DNA of 64,000 bases from Hohaiivirga sp031546825 (GCA_031546825.1 JAVBJU010000017.1:1-64000); one strand, 5' to 3'; positions 26,012-37,110 are shown, counted from the stretch's first letter. Notes: generated by a model not told the origin, from the letters alone. Numbers and translations: made by a program.

Positions 26012-26155
26012 TTATTTGAACGCAGCACCGATGGGCATCGATAGCGTCATTCCGGAGAAGTAGTCGTTGCGCTGGACACTCGGAGACGCGCCGGAGCAGG
26101 CGGAGAGTGTGGCAACAAGCATAAGGGCGGTGGCGGCAAGGACGATGCGGCGCAT
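26012..26155 (-). CDS. Small lipoprotein, 47 residues
   Basis: A short minus-strand gene. The ATG at 26155 opens MRRIVLAATALMLVATLSAC with lipobox LSAC, then a 27-residue mature peptide ending MPIGAAFK. GGAA lies about eight bases upstream; an in-frame ATG at 26167 would add four residues. It is convergent with the RlpA-like gene, with a terminator between them. The signal fits the entericidin/small-lipoprotein style, but no family is recognised. The reading is supported by the clean lipobox and codon use, not by homology. Confidence 0.6.
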   Translation of the reverse strand: MRRIVLAATALMLVATLSACSGASPSVQRNDYFSGMTLSMPIGAAFK

Positions 26156-26353
26156 GGGGTTTTCCATGTCAGTTGGTTGAAAACGTCGCTACCAGACGGA
26201 AAACACGCTGTCTTGTCAACTGGTTTGGATCACCTGATGTTTTTCTGCAATGCCTCGAAATGTTCACGATTTAACGCCACGCTTGATTTCTCATCGCGCA
26301 GGCGTTCAGAAAACGGCAATCGTTTTGCGCGATAACGACGAACCGAGTAAAAA

Positions 26354-27070
26354 ATGGACGTGATGAAGGGAATTGCGGGAATGCTTGAGAGCGGACAAGA
26401 TACCAATGGGTGTGCGCCGAAGGCGGTCAGTCGTCGTGACGGCTTGAAACTTGGCGCGGGTGCCGTGATGGCGCTTGTCATGTCTCCGGCGGTGGCACAG
26501 CAACGGGCTGGCAATGCCGCGGCTGTGGAGAAGCCCTTGTTTGAACTTCTGCCCAATTGGTCGCTTGCAAGCGCCGACAAGCCAATGACGGTTACAGATC
26601 TCGTCAATTTGAAAGACGCTGCAGTGCGTTTTCTCAAACGCGTTGAGAACGGTGAGTTGCCCGCCCTTGAGGCGGAATTGGGGGAGTTTGCAATCCGCAA
26701 TTATCAGCCGGGCAGCACCTTCAATGCCGGTGATGCATCCGGCTTTTTCCTTCTCTTGCGAATTGTGTTCGAGGTGCCGGATATCACCGGTGCCAACGAA
26801 GCTTGGGATTTCGGCGGATGGCACCCAGCCGAGGACATTCTCGCGCTCAAGGAAAAGCGTGAGGCCGATGACTTCCATCCCGGCTGGCCTGTCTACCTGG
26901 CGCGTATCAGCAACAAACTTTATGTGCGCAGCAATGCTGCCGCAAAGTCATCCGGTTCGAGGTCCGATTACCGAGCGCTCGACGAATACAGCTACATGCG
27001 CAGCAAATACCGCTTCCGGACGGCGGAGAGCATTAGCAAAATGGAATTTATCTTCGTTGTCGGAAAATAG
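26354..27070 (+). CDS. Twin-arginine exported protein of unknown function
   Basis: 238 residues. A Tat signal is clear after a 25-residue lead: SRRDGLKLGAGAVMALVMSPAVAQQ (split at GAVM), so the protein should cross the membrane folded. The mature domain (about 185 residues) is acidic and aromatic, with WDFGGWHPAEDILALKEKREADDFHPGW (split) and YRALDEYSYMRSKYRF. I recognise no cofactor or catalytic motif. The start is uncertain: ATG at 26354 or at 26363, neither with a good ribosome site. It precedes the btsS gene by 128 bp and may or may not share its promoter. Confidence 0.65.
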   Translation: MDVMKGIAGMLESGQDTNGCAPKAVSRRDGLKLGAGAVMALVMSPAVAQQRAGNAAAVEKPLFELLPNWSLASADKPMTVTDLVNLKDAAVRFLKRVENGELPALEAELGEFAIRNYQPGSTFNAGDASGFFLLLRIVFEVPDITGANEAWDFGGWHPAEDILALKEKREADDFHPGWPVYLARISNKLYVRSNAAAKSSGSRSDYRALDEYSYMRSKYRFRTAESISKMEFIFVVGK

Positions 27071-27198
27071 GTCGTGTCCGGTCGATTACGGTCTGGCACA
27101 TGCAAGGAGTATTGCTTGCCGGGAAGAGTGACTGCGGTGTAGAAAGGGCGGAACCCGACGCTTGGGGATTTGGCGCGTGACGGGTGACGGGGAGCATC

Positions 27199-28920
27199 AT
27201 GCAGACCACCCTGATTGATCAGGCGACGCTGGTTGCGCTGCTGCTGCGGCAGATGTGCATTTATCTTGTTATTGCCTATCTGCTGTCGAAAACGCCCCTG
27301 TTTACGCCGTTGATGCAGGTGACGATTCGCCTGCCGCATAAACTCACCTGCTATTTCGTTTTTTCAATGTTCTGCATCCTTGGCACTTATTTCGGGCTAA
27401 CGGTTGACGGCTCCATCGCCAATACCCGTGCGACGGGTGCGGTGCTCGGCGGTATTCTGGGGGGGCCGTCCATCGGGTTTGCCGTGGGCCTCACCGGCGG
27501 CATACATCGCTATTCGCTCGGAGGCCCAACTGCCTTGGCCTGCATGGTTTCCACGGTCGTCGAAGGATTGCTCGGCGGGCTGATGCATCGCTATCTTGTT
27601 CAGAATAACCGGGTGGATGTGTTGTTTCGGCCGATGGTGGCCGGTGGTGTTGCGGTGGTGGCGGAACTCGTCCAGATGCTCATCATTCTCGCCATCGCCA
27701 GGCCTTTCTCTGCGATGGTGCAGCTTGTGGAGCATATCGCCCTGCCGATGATCGTCGCTAATTCGGTGGGCAGCGCGATGTTCATTCGCATTCTGCTCGA
27801 TCGCCGGGCGATGTTTGAAAAATACTCAACCGCCTTCTCGTCACAGGCATTGAAAATTGCCGCGCGCGCAGAAGGTGTGCTGCGCGATGGGTTCAATGCC
27901 GATAACAGCGCCCGGGTGGCGCGTATCCTCTATGAAGAAACCGGCGTCGGCGCGGTAGCGATCACCGACCGTGAGAAGCTTTTGGCTTTCATGGGGCAGG
28001 GTGGCGATCATCATATTGCTGGCCAGCCCATCACCTCTATCCACACTTTCGAAGCCATTTCGTGCAACGAAGTGGTCTTCGCCGATGGTAACGAGAAGGC
28101 ATATCGCTGTTCGGTTCACGCCAATTGCCCGCTGGGTTCGACGCTGGTCATTCCGCTGCGCGATGAGGCGAACGCGGTCATCGGCACCATCAAGCTTTAT
28201 GAGCCAAAGCGTAAGTTGTTTTCACGGCTCAATCGCACGCTGGGTGAGGGCATCGCCCAGCTTCTGTCGCGTCAGATACTGGCCGGGCGTATCGACGCCC
28301 AGCGGCGCCTCTTGATGCAATCTGAACTGAAACTGTTGCAAGCACAGGTTAACCCGCATTTCTTGTTCAATGTGCTGAATACACTCTCTGCCGTCATCCG
28401 CCGTGATCCGGACCATGCACGTCTACTCGTCCAATATCTCTCAACCTTTTTCCGCAAAAACCTAAAGCGCCCCGGCGATGTGGTGACACTTGCCGACGAA
28501 CTGGAGCATGTCACGGCCTATCTCCAGATTGAGCTGGCGCGTTTCGCTGACCGGCTCGAGATAGAGATTGATCTGCCAGAGAAATTTCTCGCAGTGCGGC
28601 TGCCCGCTTTCTCTTTGCAACCGATTGTCGAAAACGCCATCAAGCATGGAACGTCGCAAATTCTCGGCCAGGGGCGCATTCATATCAGCGCCCATGATGT
28701 CGGCAGTGATCTGGCGCTGGTGGTGGAGGACAATGCCGGGCTTTACCAGCCGGAGAAGCCACCCGCTGGTGGCTTGGGAATGAGCCTCGTCGGCGGACGC
28801 CTCGCGGCACGTTACGGTGCAGGCTATGGCCTTTCTGTCGCCTGTGAGCCCGAGCAAATGACCCGTGTTACGCTCCGAATGCCGCTTCATCACTATGATG
28901 CTCAGGAGACACGGCATTGA
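27199..28920 (+). CDS. btsS: LytS-family pyruvate sensor histidine kinase
   Basis: The membrane sensor kinase of a LytS/LytTR two-component system, about 573 residues from the ATG at 27199 (GGGGAG five bases upstream). An N-terminal 5TM-5TMR_LYT sensor with several helices (GAVLGGILGGPSIGFAVGLTGG, split) spans about 1-210. A GAF-like linker follows (VGAVAITDREKLLAFMG), then the His-kinase domain with the phospho-acceptor in QVNPHFLFNVLNTL and the ATPase box ENAIKHG. In E. coli BtsS binds extracellular pyruvate with high affinity. The identity rests on the conserved btsR, btsT, yjiX and yjiA neighbours. It overlaps btsR by TTGA. Confidence 0.86.
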   Translation: MQTTLIDQATLVALLLRQMCIYLVIAYLLSKTPLFTPLMQVTIRLPHKLTCYFVFSMFCILGTYFGLTVDGSIANTRATGAVLGGILGGPSIGFAVGLTGGIHRYSLGGPTALACMVSTVVEGLLGGLMHRYLVQNNRVDVLFRPMVAGGVAVVAELVQMLIILAIARPFSAMVQLVEHIALPMIVANSVGSAMFIRILLDRRAMFEKYSTAFSSQALKIAARAEGVLRDGFNADNSARVARILYEETGVGAVAITDREKLLAFMGQGGDHHIAGQPITSIHTFEAISCNEVVFADGNEKAYRCSVHANCPLGSTLVIPLRDEANAVIGTIKLYEPKRKLFSRLNRTLGEGIAQLLSRQILAGRIDAQRRLLMQSELKLLQAQVNPHFLFNVLNTLSAVIRRDPDHARLLVQYLSTFFRKNLKRPGDVVTLADELEHVTAYLQIELARFADRLEIEIDLPEKFLAVRLPAFSLQPIVENAIKHGTSQILGQGRIHISAHDVGSDLALVVEDNAGLYQPEKPPAGGLGMSLVGGRLAARYGAGYGLSVACEPEQMTRVTLRMPLHHYDAQETRH

Positions 28921-29636
28921 TACGGGTTCTGGTGGTCGATGACGAACCTCTGGCACGCGGAGAGTTGATTGAACTCCTGTCCGGCGAGCCGGAAATAAGC
29001 GTGGTTGGTGATGTAGGCAACGCGCTTGAGGCCATCGCTGCCATTAACCGGCTCAAACCGGACGTGGTGTTCCTCGATATTCAGATGCCGCAAATATCCG
29101 GTTTACAGATGCTGTCGATGCTTGATCCGGAGCGGATGCCGCACATCGTCGTCGTCACCGCCTATGATGCTTTTGCGGTTCAGGCCTTCGAGGAACACGC
29201 TTTCGATTATCTCCTGAAACCGGTTGAGCCACAACGGCTTGCCAAGACGCTGCAACGGCTGCGTCGGGCGCGCGCGCCTCAATCGGTTGCTGCGTTGACC
29301 GTACACGAATCGCTGACGCTGCTACCCTGCTCGGGGCACAACCGCATCTATCTTCTGAAGACCGATAATATCCAGTTTGCGCTTTCCCGCGCGACGGGCA
29401 ACCATCTGGTTGACGAAGAGGGGCGTGAGCATTTCACTGAACTGACCCTGCGCACGTTGGAAGACAAGACGCCGCTCTTGCGTTGCCACAGACAATATCT
29501 GGTGCACCCGACCCATATCGCCGAAATCCGCTTTGGGGAGCAGGGGGGGGCCGAGATCATAACGCGCGGCGGGCTGGCAGTTCCCGTGAGCCGCCGCTTC
29601 GTTCGTCCGGTCAAGGATGCCCTGGCAATCGGGTAA
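28917..29636 (+). CDS. btsR: LytTR-family response regulator
   Basis: 239 residues, starting at TTG 28917 inside the kinase stop, with AGGAG nine bases upstream. The receiver domain (1-120) has the acidic pair VVDDE, the phosphoryl-accepting Asp in VVFLDIQMPQISG, and Lys in FDYLLKPVEP. The C-terminal LytTR DNA-binding domain covers about 140-239 (IYLLKTDNIQFALSRATGNHLV split; LLRCHRQYLVHPTHIAEIRF). Such regulators bind pairs of direct repeats about two helical turns apart; three matching repeats lie just past its stop, in front of btsT. It is likely phosphorylated by BtsS. Confidence 0.88.
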   Translation: MIRVLVVDDEPLARGELIELLSGEPEISVVGDVGNALEAIAAINRLKPDVVFLDIQMPQISGLQMLSMLDPERMPHIVVVTAYDAFAVQAFEEHAFDYLLKPVEPQRLAKTLQRLRRARAPQSVAALTVHESLTLLPCSGHNRIYLLKTDNIQFALSRATGNHLVDEEGREHFTELTLRTLEDKTPLLRCHRQYLVHPTHIAEIRFGEQGGAEIITRGGLAVPVSRRFVRPVKDALAIG

Positions 29637-29644
29637 GGGGCGTT

Positions 29645-29694
29645 GCCGTTTATTCCGTATTTTCGACCGCTTATCTTTCTCAATCGCCGTTCAT
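29645..29694 (+). promoter_or_regulatory. Three phased direct repeats, candidate BtsR (LytTR) sites
   Basis: Three copies of RCCGYTYAT begin at 29645 (GCCGTTTAT), 29666 (ACCGCTTAT) and 29686 (GCCGTTCAT), so periods are 21 and 20 bp. This agrees with the E. coli BtsR motif ACC(G/A)CT(C/T)A with a 13-bp spacer, as I recall it. The array lies 230-280 bp upstream of the btsT start, immediately after btsR. The 290-bp gap 29637-29926 holds no gene otherwise. Confidence 0.6.
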
Positions 29695-29926
29695 TGTGAT
29701 GATGCCCTGCCGTAGCGATTCCTCGGCTAAATTGCACAATGTACAATCTCGTCGGAATCCCAGCGCTGCGTGCCCTTGCTGATTCCGATGCGGTTGATTG
29801 TGAAAAGTGTTACTACCTACGGACGTTTAATGGCAGAAGGTCGAAAAAAGGGCGATAACAGCCAATGACCGCATTACGTTGCGTTGGGAGTGCTGCTCGA
29901 CCTCTCTTTGGAGTGAGGAGAACCTC

Positions 29927-32002
29927 ATGAATCGAATAACAAACCACCTGATATTCATAGCGTTCGGAGTGATCGGCGCTTGTGCGCTCGGTTACGTCGC
30001 GCTCAATCGCGGCGAGCCCATCAATGCGTTGTGGATTGTTGTGGCGTCTGTCGGCATCTATATGGCCGCCTACCGCTATTACAGCCTCTACATCGCCAAG
30101 CACGCGATGGCGCTTGACCCGACCCGTATGACGCCGGCCTGGCGCCATAACGACGGCCTGGACTACGTTCCGACCAACAAATACGTGCTGTTCGGCCACC
30201 ACTTCGCCGCCATCGCTGGCGCTGGCCCATTGGTCGGCCCGGTGCTTGCCGCACAGATGGGCTACCTGCCCGGTATGATGTGGCTGATTGCGGGCGTTGT
30301 GCTTGCCGGTGCCGTGCAGGACTTCATGGTTCTGTTCGTCTCGTCTCGTCGCGATGGCCGTTCGCTCGGCGATCTGATCAAGATGGAGCTTGGCTTCGTG
30401 CCTGGCGTCATCGCGCTGTTTGGCGCTTTCATGATCATGATCATCATTCTCGCCGTGCTGGCGCTGATCGTGGTTAAGGCGCTTGCCGAAAGCCCGTGGG
30501 GCACCTTCACTGTGATGGCGACCATCCCGATTGCCTTGTTCATGGGCGTCTACACCCGCTATATCCGCCCGGGCAAGATCGGCGAAGTTTCCATCTTCGG
30601 TCTCTTCATGCTGCTCGCTGCCATCGTCGTTGGCGGCTGGGTGCATGACAGCCCGACCTGGAGCAAGGTGTTCCTGTTCAATGGCGTTCAACTGGCCTGG
30701 ATTTTGATCGGCTACGGCTTCGTCGCTTCGGTGTTGCCGGTGTGGCTGCTGCTTGCGCCGCGCGATTATCTGTCGACCTTCCTCAAGATCGGTACGATCG
30801 TTGGCCTGGCGCTGGGCATCGTGCTCATTCGCCCGACCCTCGAAATGCCGGCTCTGACCCAGTTTGCGTTCAGGGAAGATGGTCCGGCCTGGACGGGTTC
30901 GTTGTTCCCGTTCCTGTTCATCACCATTGCCTGTGGCGCGGTTTCTGGCTTCCATGCTCTGATTGCTTCGGGCACAACCCCGAAGATGCTTGAGAATGAA
31001 ACCCATGCCCGTTTCATCGGTTATGGTGGCATGCTCATGGAATCGTTTGTGGCGATCATGGCGTTGATTGCTGCTTCGGTCATTCAGCCCGGCATCTACT
31101 TTGCCATGAATAGCCCCGGTGCTCTGATTGGAACCATCCCGGCTGACGTTGCTGTTGCCGTTTCAAAAATGGGCTTTGTGCTCACGCCTGAAATGCTGAC
31201 GCAGATGGCCAAGGATGTGGGTGAAACCACCATCATCTCCCGCGCCGGTGGCGCTCCGACGCTTGCGGTTGGCATGGCGCATATCATGCACCAGGTCATC
31301 AAGGGCGACGGCATGATGGCGTTCTGGTATCACTTCGCCATTCTGTTCGAGGCTCTGTTCATCCTCACCGCAGTGGATGCTGGTACACGTGCCGGTCGCT
31401 TCATGCTGCAGGATCTGCTCGGCACCTTCGTGCCTTCGCTGAAGAGGACAGATTCCTGGACTGCGAACATCATCGCAACCGGTCTCTGCGTCGCGGCTTG
31501 GGGTTACTTCCTCTATCAGGGCGTGGTTGATCCGCTCGGCGGCATCAATACCCTGTGGCCATTGTTCGGCATCGCCAATCAGATGCTGGCGGCAATGGCG
31601 CTGGTGCTCTGTGCGGTTGTGCTCTTCAAGATGAAGCGCGGCAAGTACGCCTGGGTCGCCATTCTCCCGACCTGCTGGCTGCTGATCTGCACCATGAGCG
31701 CAGGCTGGATCAAGGTGTTCTCATCTAACCCGGCCATTGGCTTCCTGGCGACTGCTGATAAGGCAGATCTCCTTGCTAGCGGCGGAAAACTCATGGGTCT
31801 CGCCAAGACACCTGCCGATATGGCCCGCGTTGCCTTCAACAACCGTCTTGACGGTGGCTTGACGCTGCTGTTCATGCTGGTCGTTATGTCGGTTACGGTT
31901 TACGGCATTCTTGCCATTCTCAAGGCTAACAAGACTGAGAAGCGGACGGACGTCGAAGTGCCATACGAGCGTCTGCCGGAAGGCGCCAAGGCGCTTTCGT
32001 AA
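29927..32002 (+). CDS. btsT: CstA-family pyruvate/carbon starvation transporter
   Basis: A large membrane transporter, about 691 residues from the ATG at 29927 with GAGGAG upstream. Family marks run throughout: PTNKYVLFGHHFAAIAGAGPLVGPVLAAQMGYLPG near residue 85 (split), a QDFMVLFVSSRRDGRSLGDL loop, GAVSGFHALIASGTTPKML (split) and FGIANQMLAAMAL. About 16 membrane helices are expected. E. coli BtsT (YjiY) is a pyruvate/H+ symporter under BtsSR control and CstA a close relative; the position after btsSR and before yjiX favours BtsT. The substrate is inferred from context. Confidence 0.9.
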   Translation: MNRITNHLIFIAFGVIGACALGYVALNRGEPINALWIVVASVGIYMAAYRYYSLYIAKHAMALDPTRMTPAWRHNDGLDYVPTNKYVLFGHHFAAIAGAGPLVGPVLAAQMGYLPGMMWLIAGVVLAGAVQDFMVLFVSSRRDGRSLGDLIKMELGFVPGVIALFGAFMIMIIILAVLALIVVKALAESPWGTFTVMATIPIALFMGVYTRYIRPGKIGEVSIFGLFMLLAAIVVGGWVHDSPTWSKVFLFNGVQLAWILIGYGFVASVLPVWLLLAPRDYLSTFLKIGTIVGLALGIVLIRPTLEMPALTQFAFREDGPAWTGSLFPFLFITIACGAVSGFHALIASGTTPKMLENETHARFIGYGGMLMESFVAIMALIAASVIQPGIYFAMNSPGALIGTIPADVAVAVSKMGFVLTPEMLTQMAKDVGETTIISRAGGAPTLAVGMAHIMHQVIKGDGMMAFWYHFAILFEALFILTAVDAGTRAGRFMLQDLLGTFVPSLKRTDSWTANIIATGLCVAAWGYFLYQGVVDPLGGINTLWPLFGIANQMLAAMALVLCAVVLFKMKRGKYAWVAILPTCWLLICTMSAGWIKVFSSNPAIGFLATADKADLLASGGKLMGLAKTPADMARVAFNNRLDGGLTLLFMLVVMSVTVYGILAILKANKTEKRTDVEVPYERLPEGAKALS

Positions 32003-32067
32003 GACAGTTAAGGAACCGGCGGGGCAACTCGCCGGTTCTCCTTCCAACATAGTGAGGCGCGAGATCA

Positions 32068-32265
32068 ATGTTTGCTAATCTGGCCAAGGCTGGAAAATAT
32101 CTCGGACAGACCGCGCGTCTGATGGTCGGTATCCCCGATTACGATACCTATGTGCAGCACATGAAGCTCAAGCACCCCGATAAACCCCATATGACCTATG
32201 AAGAGTTTTTCCGGGAGCGGCAGCAAGCGCGCTATGGCGGTGCCAATGGCGGACGCTGCTGCTAG
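32068..32265 (+). CDS. yjiX: YbdD/YjiX family small protein (DUF466)
   Basis: 65 residues, rich in basic and aromatic residues, with the family core MVGIPDYDTYVQHMKLKHPD and MTYEEFFRERQQARYGG, and a terminal Cys pair. Proteins of this family nearly always follow a CstA/BtsT gene. GAGGCGAGA lies upstream of the ATG. Function unknown; a role with the transporter is inferred from the fixed gene order. A strong terminator follows at 32315. Confidence 0.9.
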   Translation: MFANLAKAGKYLGQTARLMVGIPDYDTYVQHMKLKHPDKPHMTYEEFFRERQQARYGGANGGRCC

Positions 32266-32314
32266 CAGACACGTGCTGACAGTGGATAATAAAAAGACGG
32301 TGCACCTTTATCTC

Positions 32315-32343
32315 GGGCTGGGGCAATCCGGCCCTTTTTATTT
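32315..32343 (+). terminator. Terminator between yjiX and yjiA
   Basis: A 7-bp stem GGGCTGG / CCGGCCC (one G-T pair) with a 6-base loop is followed by TTTTTATTT. It ends 15 bp before the yjiA start, so the GTPase gene may be reached only by read-through or from a promoter I could not see. Confidence 0.75.
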
Positions 32344-32357
32344 GACCTGGAAACATC

Positions 32358-33359
32358 ATGAATGAGATTTCTCTCGTCCCCGTCACGGTACTGACCGGGT
32401 TTCTCGGTGCGGGCAAAACCACGCTGATTAATGAGCTCCTCGCCAATGCCGCAGGGGAGCGGATCGCCATCGTCGAGAATGAGTTCGGCGCCGTGAATAT
32501 CGACAGCGCGCTACTCAAGCCCCAAGCGGGTGTGGAAGTCGTTGAACTGACCGCTGGGTGCATCTGTTGCTCGGTGCGGGGCGAACTTACCGAAGCCTTG
32601 CATGATCTCCTCTCCCGCCGCGATGCTGGGACGCTGCAATTCGACCGTCTCATTCTCGAAACCACCGGCCTCGCCGATCCGGCACCCGTGGTGCAGACCT
32701 TTTTCGTCGATGAGGTGTTGCGTGACCGCATTGCTCTCGACGCGGTGGTGACGCTGGTTGATTGCGAACACGCCGATAAGCAGATGGATGAAAATCGCGT
32801 TGCGGTCTCCCAGGTGGGGTTCGCTGATCGTCTGGTTCTGACCAAAGCCGACCGGGTTTCCGCCCTTGTCAAAGAGCAACTGGTTGCCCGCCTGCGCCGC
32901 ATCAATGCGCGCGCCGGACTTCTCGAAGCTGACCATGGGCGGCTGCCGCGCGCTGAATGGATTGATATCCGCGCCTTTGACCTTGATGATGCGCTTGCTG
33001 TTGACCCCTCTTTCCTGACGAAGCCCGAGGAGGGGGAAGATACCCATTCCTGGGAAGACAACGTGCAATCGCGGGTCTACCGCGCGGGTGCACTCGATAT
33101 CGACCGGGCCGGGGCCTTCATGGAAGATATTGTCGAGCGCTTTGGCAATGACATGATGCGTTACAAAGGCATCTTCGCCATCGCCGGTGAGGAACGGCGT
33201 TTGATTGTGCAGGGCGTTCACAAGGTGGTAGGCTTCGATTACGGCTCTTCCTGGCAGCCGCATGAGGAGCGCGTATCGCTTCTCGTCATCATCGGGCGGG
33301 AACTGCCGGTCAAGGAATTGCGCGAGGCGTTCGCTGCCTGTGAAGTCGCCGCATCGTAA
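32358..33359 (+). CDS. yjiA: CobW/COG0523-family GTPase YjiA
   Basis: A metal-linked P-loop GTPase, 333 residues. Walker A is GFLGAGKTTLI near residue 14, the family metal site is GCICCS (CxCC) near residue 64, and Walker B is the ETTGLADP region; the guanine-specificity motif TKAD is present. The C-terminal CobW_C domain contains RYKGIFAIAGEERRLIVQGVH (split at AGEE). E. coli yjiA follows yjiX in the same order. The family inserts or handles zinc and other metals for target proteins; the partner here is not known. Confidence 0.88.
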   Translation: MNEISLVPVTVLTGFLGAGKTTLINELLANAAGERIAIVENEFGAVNIDSALLKPQAGVEVVELTAGCICCSVRGELTEALHDLLSRRDAGTLQFDRLILETTGLADPAPVVQTFFVDEVLRDRIALDAVVTLVDCEHADKQMDENRVAVSQVGFADRLVLTKADRVSALVKEQLVARLRRINARAGLLEADHGRLPRAEWIDIRAFDLDDALAVDPSFLTKPEEGEDTHSWEDNVQSRVYRAGALDIDRAGAFMEDIVERFGNDMMRYKGIFAIAGEERRLIVQGVHKVVGFDYGSSWQPHEERVSLLVIIGRELPVKELREAFAACEVAAS

Positions 33360-33384
33360 AGGAAATTCTTTTCAATCCACTCCT

Positions 33385-33413
33385 CTTGCCGCGACAGGGG
33401 ATACCCCCCATTT
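33385..33413 (+). promoter_or_regulatory. Heat-shock (RpoH-type) promoter of clpB
   Basis: CTTG (33385-33388), a 17-bp spacer, then CCCCATTT (33406-33413) match the alphaproteobacterial RpoH pattern of a CTTG -35 and CCCCAT-type -10. It lies about 90 bp before the clpB start, where heat-shock control is expected. Confidence 0.55.
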
Positions 33414-33504
33414 CTCGGTAGGACGCTTCTTATGAAGGTTCGAGGCAACTGTCGCACACGACGGGCTCATGGGAGACGTAGCGTGCGCTGGGGAAGGATT
33501 GATA

Positions 33505-36126
<2,622 letters not shown>

Positions 36127-36147
36127 GAGGCCTGCCACCCAATCTCA

Positions 36148-36173
36148 CCCAGCCCGGTCATGACCGGACTGGG
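36148..36173. terminator. Large palindromic hairpin after clpB
   Basis: CCCAG-C-CCGGTCA / TGACCGG-A-CTGGG: a 14-bp perfect palindrome flanked, after one mismatch, by a further 5-bp match. It lies 21 bp after the clpB stop. No T run follows; it may protect the mRNA end or be a repeat-type palindrome. Confidence 0.5.
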
Positions 36174-36221
36174 AGTGACAGGAAATGCGCGGTGCGTTGT
36201 AGTTTTTTATGGTGTTGAAGA

Positions 36222-37007
36222 ATGAAAGCAAAAAGTGATATCGCATCAGTTGGTGATTTAGGCTATGCGATTCACATGCTCATCTTCCGCTCCCTTCTCT
36301 TCAATATCCTGTTCTATCTCGGGATCCTCATCTGTTTGATCGTTGCACTGCCGTGCTTTGTGCTGCCGCGCCGGGCGATTTGCCGGGTGATTGCCACATG
36401 GGCCAGGGTCAATATGATGATGATGCGCGTTGTTGTCGGGACGCGCGTCGAGTTTCGTGGGCGCGAGCACCTCCCCGAGGGCGGGCTGCTGGTGGCATCC
36501 AAACATCAGTCGTTCTGGGAGACTTTTGCGCTGCTTCCATTATTTTCAGATGGGGTGTATGTGCTCAAAAAGGAGCTGACCCGCATTCCGTTTTTCGGCT
36601 GGTATGCCCTGAAGGCAGGTATGATCCCCATCGACCGCAGCGGGACCGTTAGCGCGATCAAGGAAATGATGGTCAAAGGCAAGGCAGCAGGAGACGCTGG
36701 CCGTCAGGTCATAATTTTCCCGGAAGGTACCCGCCGCGCACCAGGGGCCGAACCGGATTACAAGGCGGGCACCGCTTATCTTTATCGCCGTCTCGGCAAG
36801 CCTTGCCTGCCGGTGGCGCTCAATTCCGGCGTGTTCTGGCCGCGCCGCAAGTTTTTGCGCTATCCCGGAACCATCATTGTCGAGTTTTTGCCGCCCATCC
36901 CCGCCGGTCTCAAGCCGGAAGAGTTTTCGAATGCCATGCAGGAAGCCATCGAGACTGCCTCAACGAGGCTGTGGCATGAAGGAATGCGCGAGCGCGACAG
37001 GGACTAG
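36222..37007 (+). CDS. plsC: 1-acyl-sn-glycerol-3-phosphate acyltransferase
   Basis: This enzyme adds the second acyl chain to lysophosphatidate to make phosphatidate at the inner membrane. 261 residues with an N-terminal membrane segment (FNILFYLGILICLIVALPCF). Motif I reads KHQSFWETF, so the usual HX4D is HX4E here; I recall this variant in other alphaproteobacterial members. Motif II (GMIPIDRSG) and motif III (IFPEGTRR) are intact. The start at 36222 has only a modest ribosome site; a Met at residue 19 is an alternative. It converges on the cyclotransferase gene, with a palindromic repeat between them. Confidence 0.88.
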   Translation: MKAKSDIASVGDLGYAIHMLIFRSLLFNILFYLGILICLIVALPCFVLPRRAICRVIATWARVNMMMMRVVVGTRVEFRGREHLPEGGLLVASKHQSFWETFALLPLFSDGVYVLKKELTRIPFFGWYALKAGMIPIDRSGTVSAIKEMMVKGKAAGDAGRQVIIFPEGTRRAPGAEPDYKAGTAYLYRRLGKPCLPVALNSGVFWPRRKFLRYPGTIIVEFLPPIPAGLKPEEFSNAMQEAIETASTRLWHEGMRERDRD

Positions 37008-37110
37008 AGTGAAGCGCGTTTAATATGAAACGCACTTCACTCTAGATTTTTTGACGCCGTAACGCTTTGCGTTTAACCGGCGATCCACTTAAAACGCGCG
37101 TTACTCTAAC
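37005..37110. repeat. Dispersed palindromic intergenic repeat, copy A
   Basis: A 17-bp stem (arms 37005-37021 and 37028-37044, TAGAGTGAAGCGCGTTT, one mismatch) with a 6-base loop is followed by a conserved tail (GATTTTTTGACGCC..., GCGTTTAACCGGCGATCCACTT, split). The same architecture and tail recur at 60195. It fills the gap between the convergent plsC and cyclotransferase genes and overlaps the last bases of plsC. Confidence 0.8.

Noticed and set aside
29813..31006. Long open frame (397 codons) on the minus strand across btsT
   Set aside because: It is antisense to the clear CstA-family gene, has shadow-like His/Arg/Gln-rich composition and no domain.
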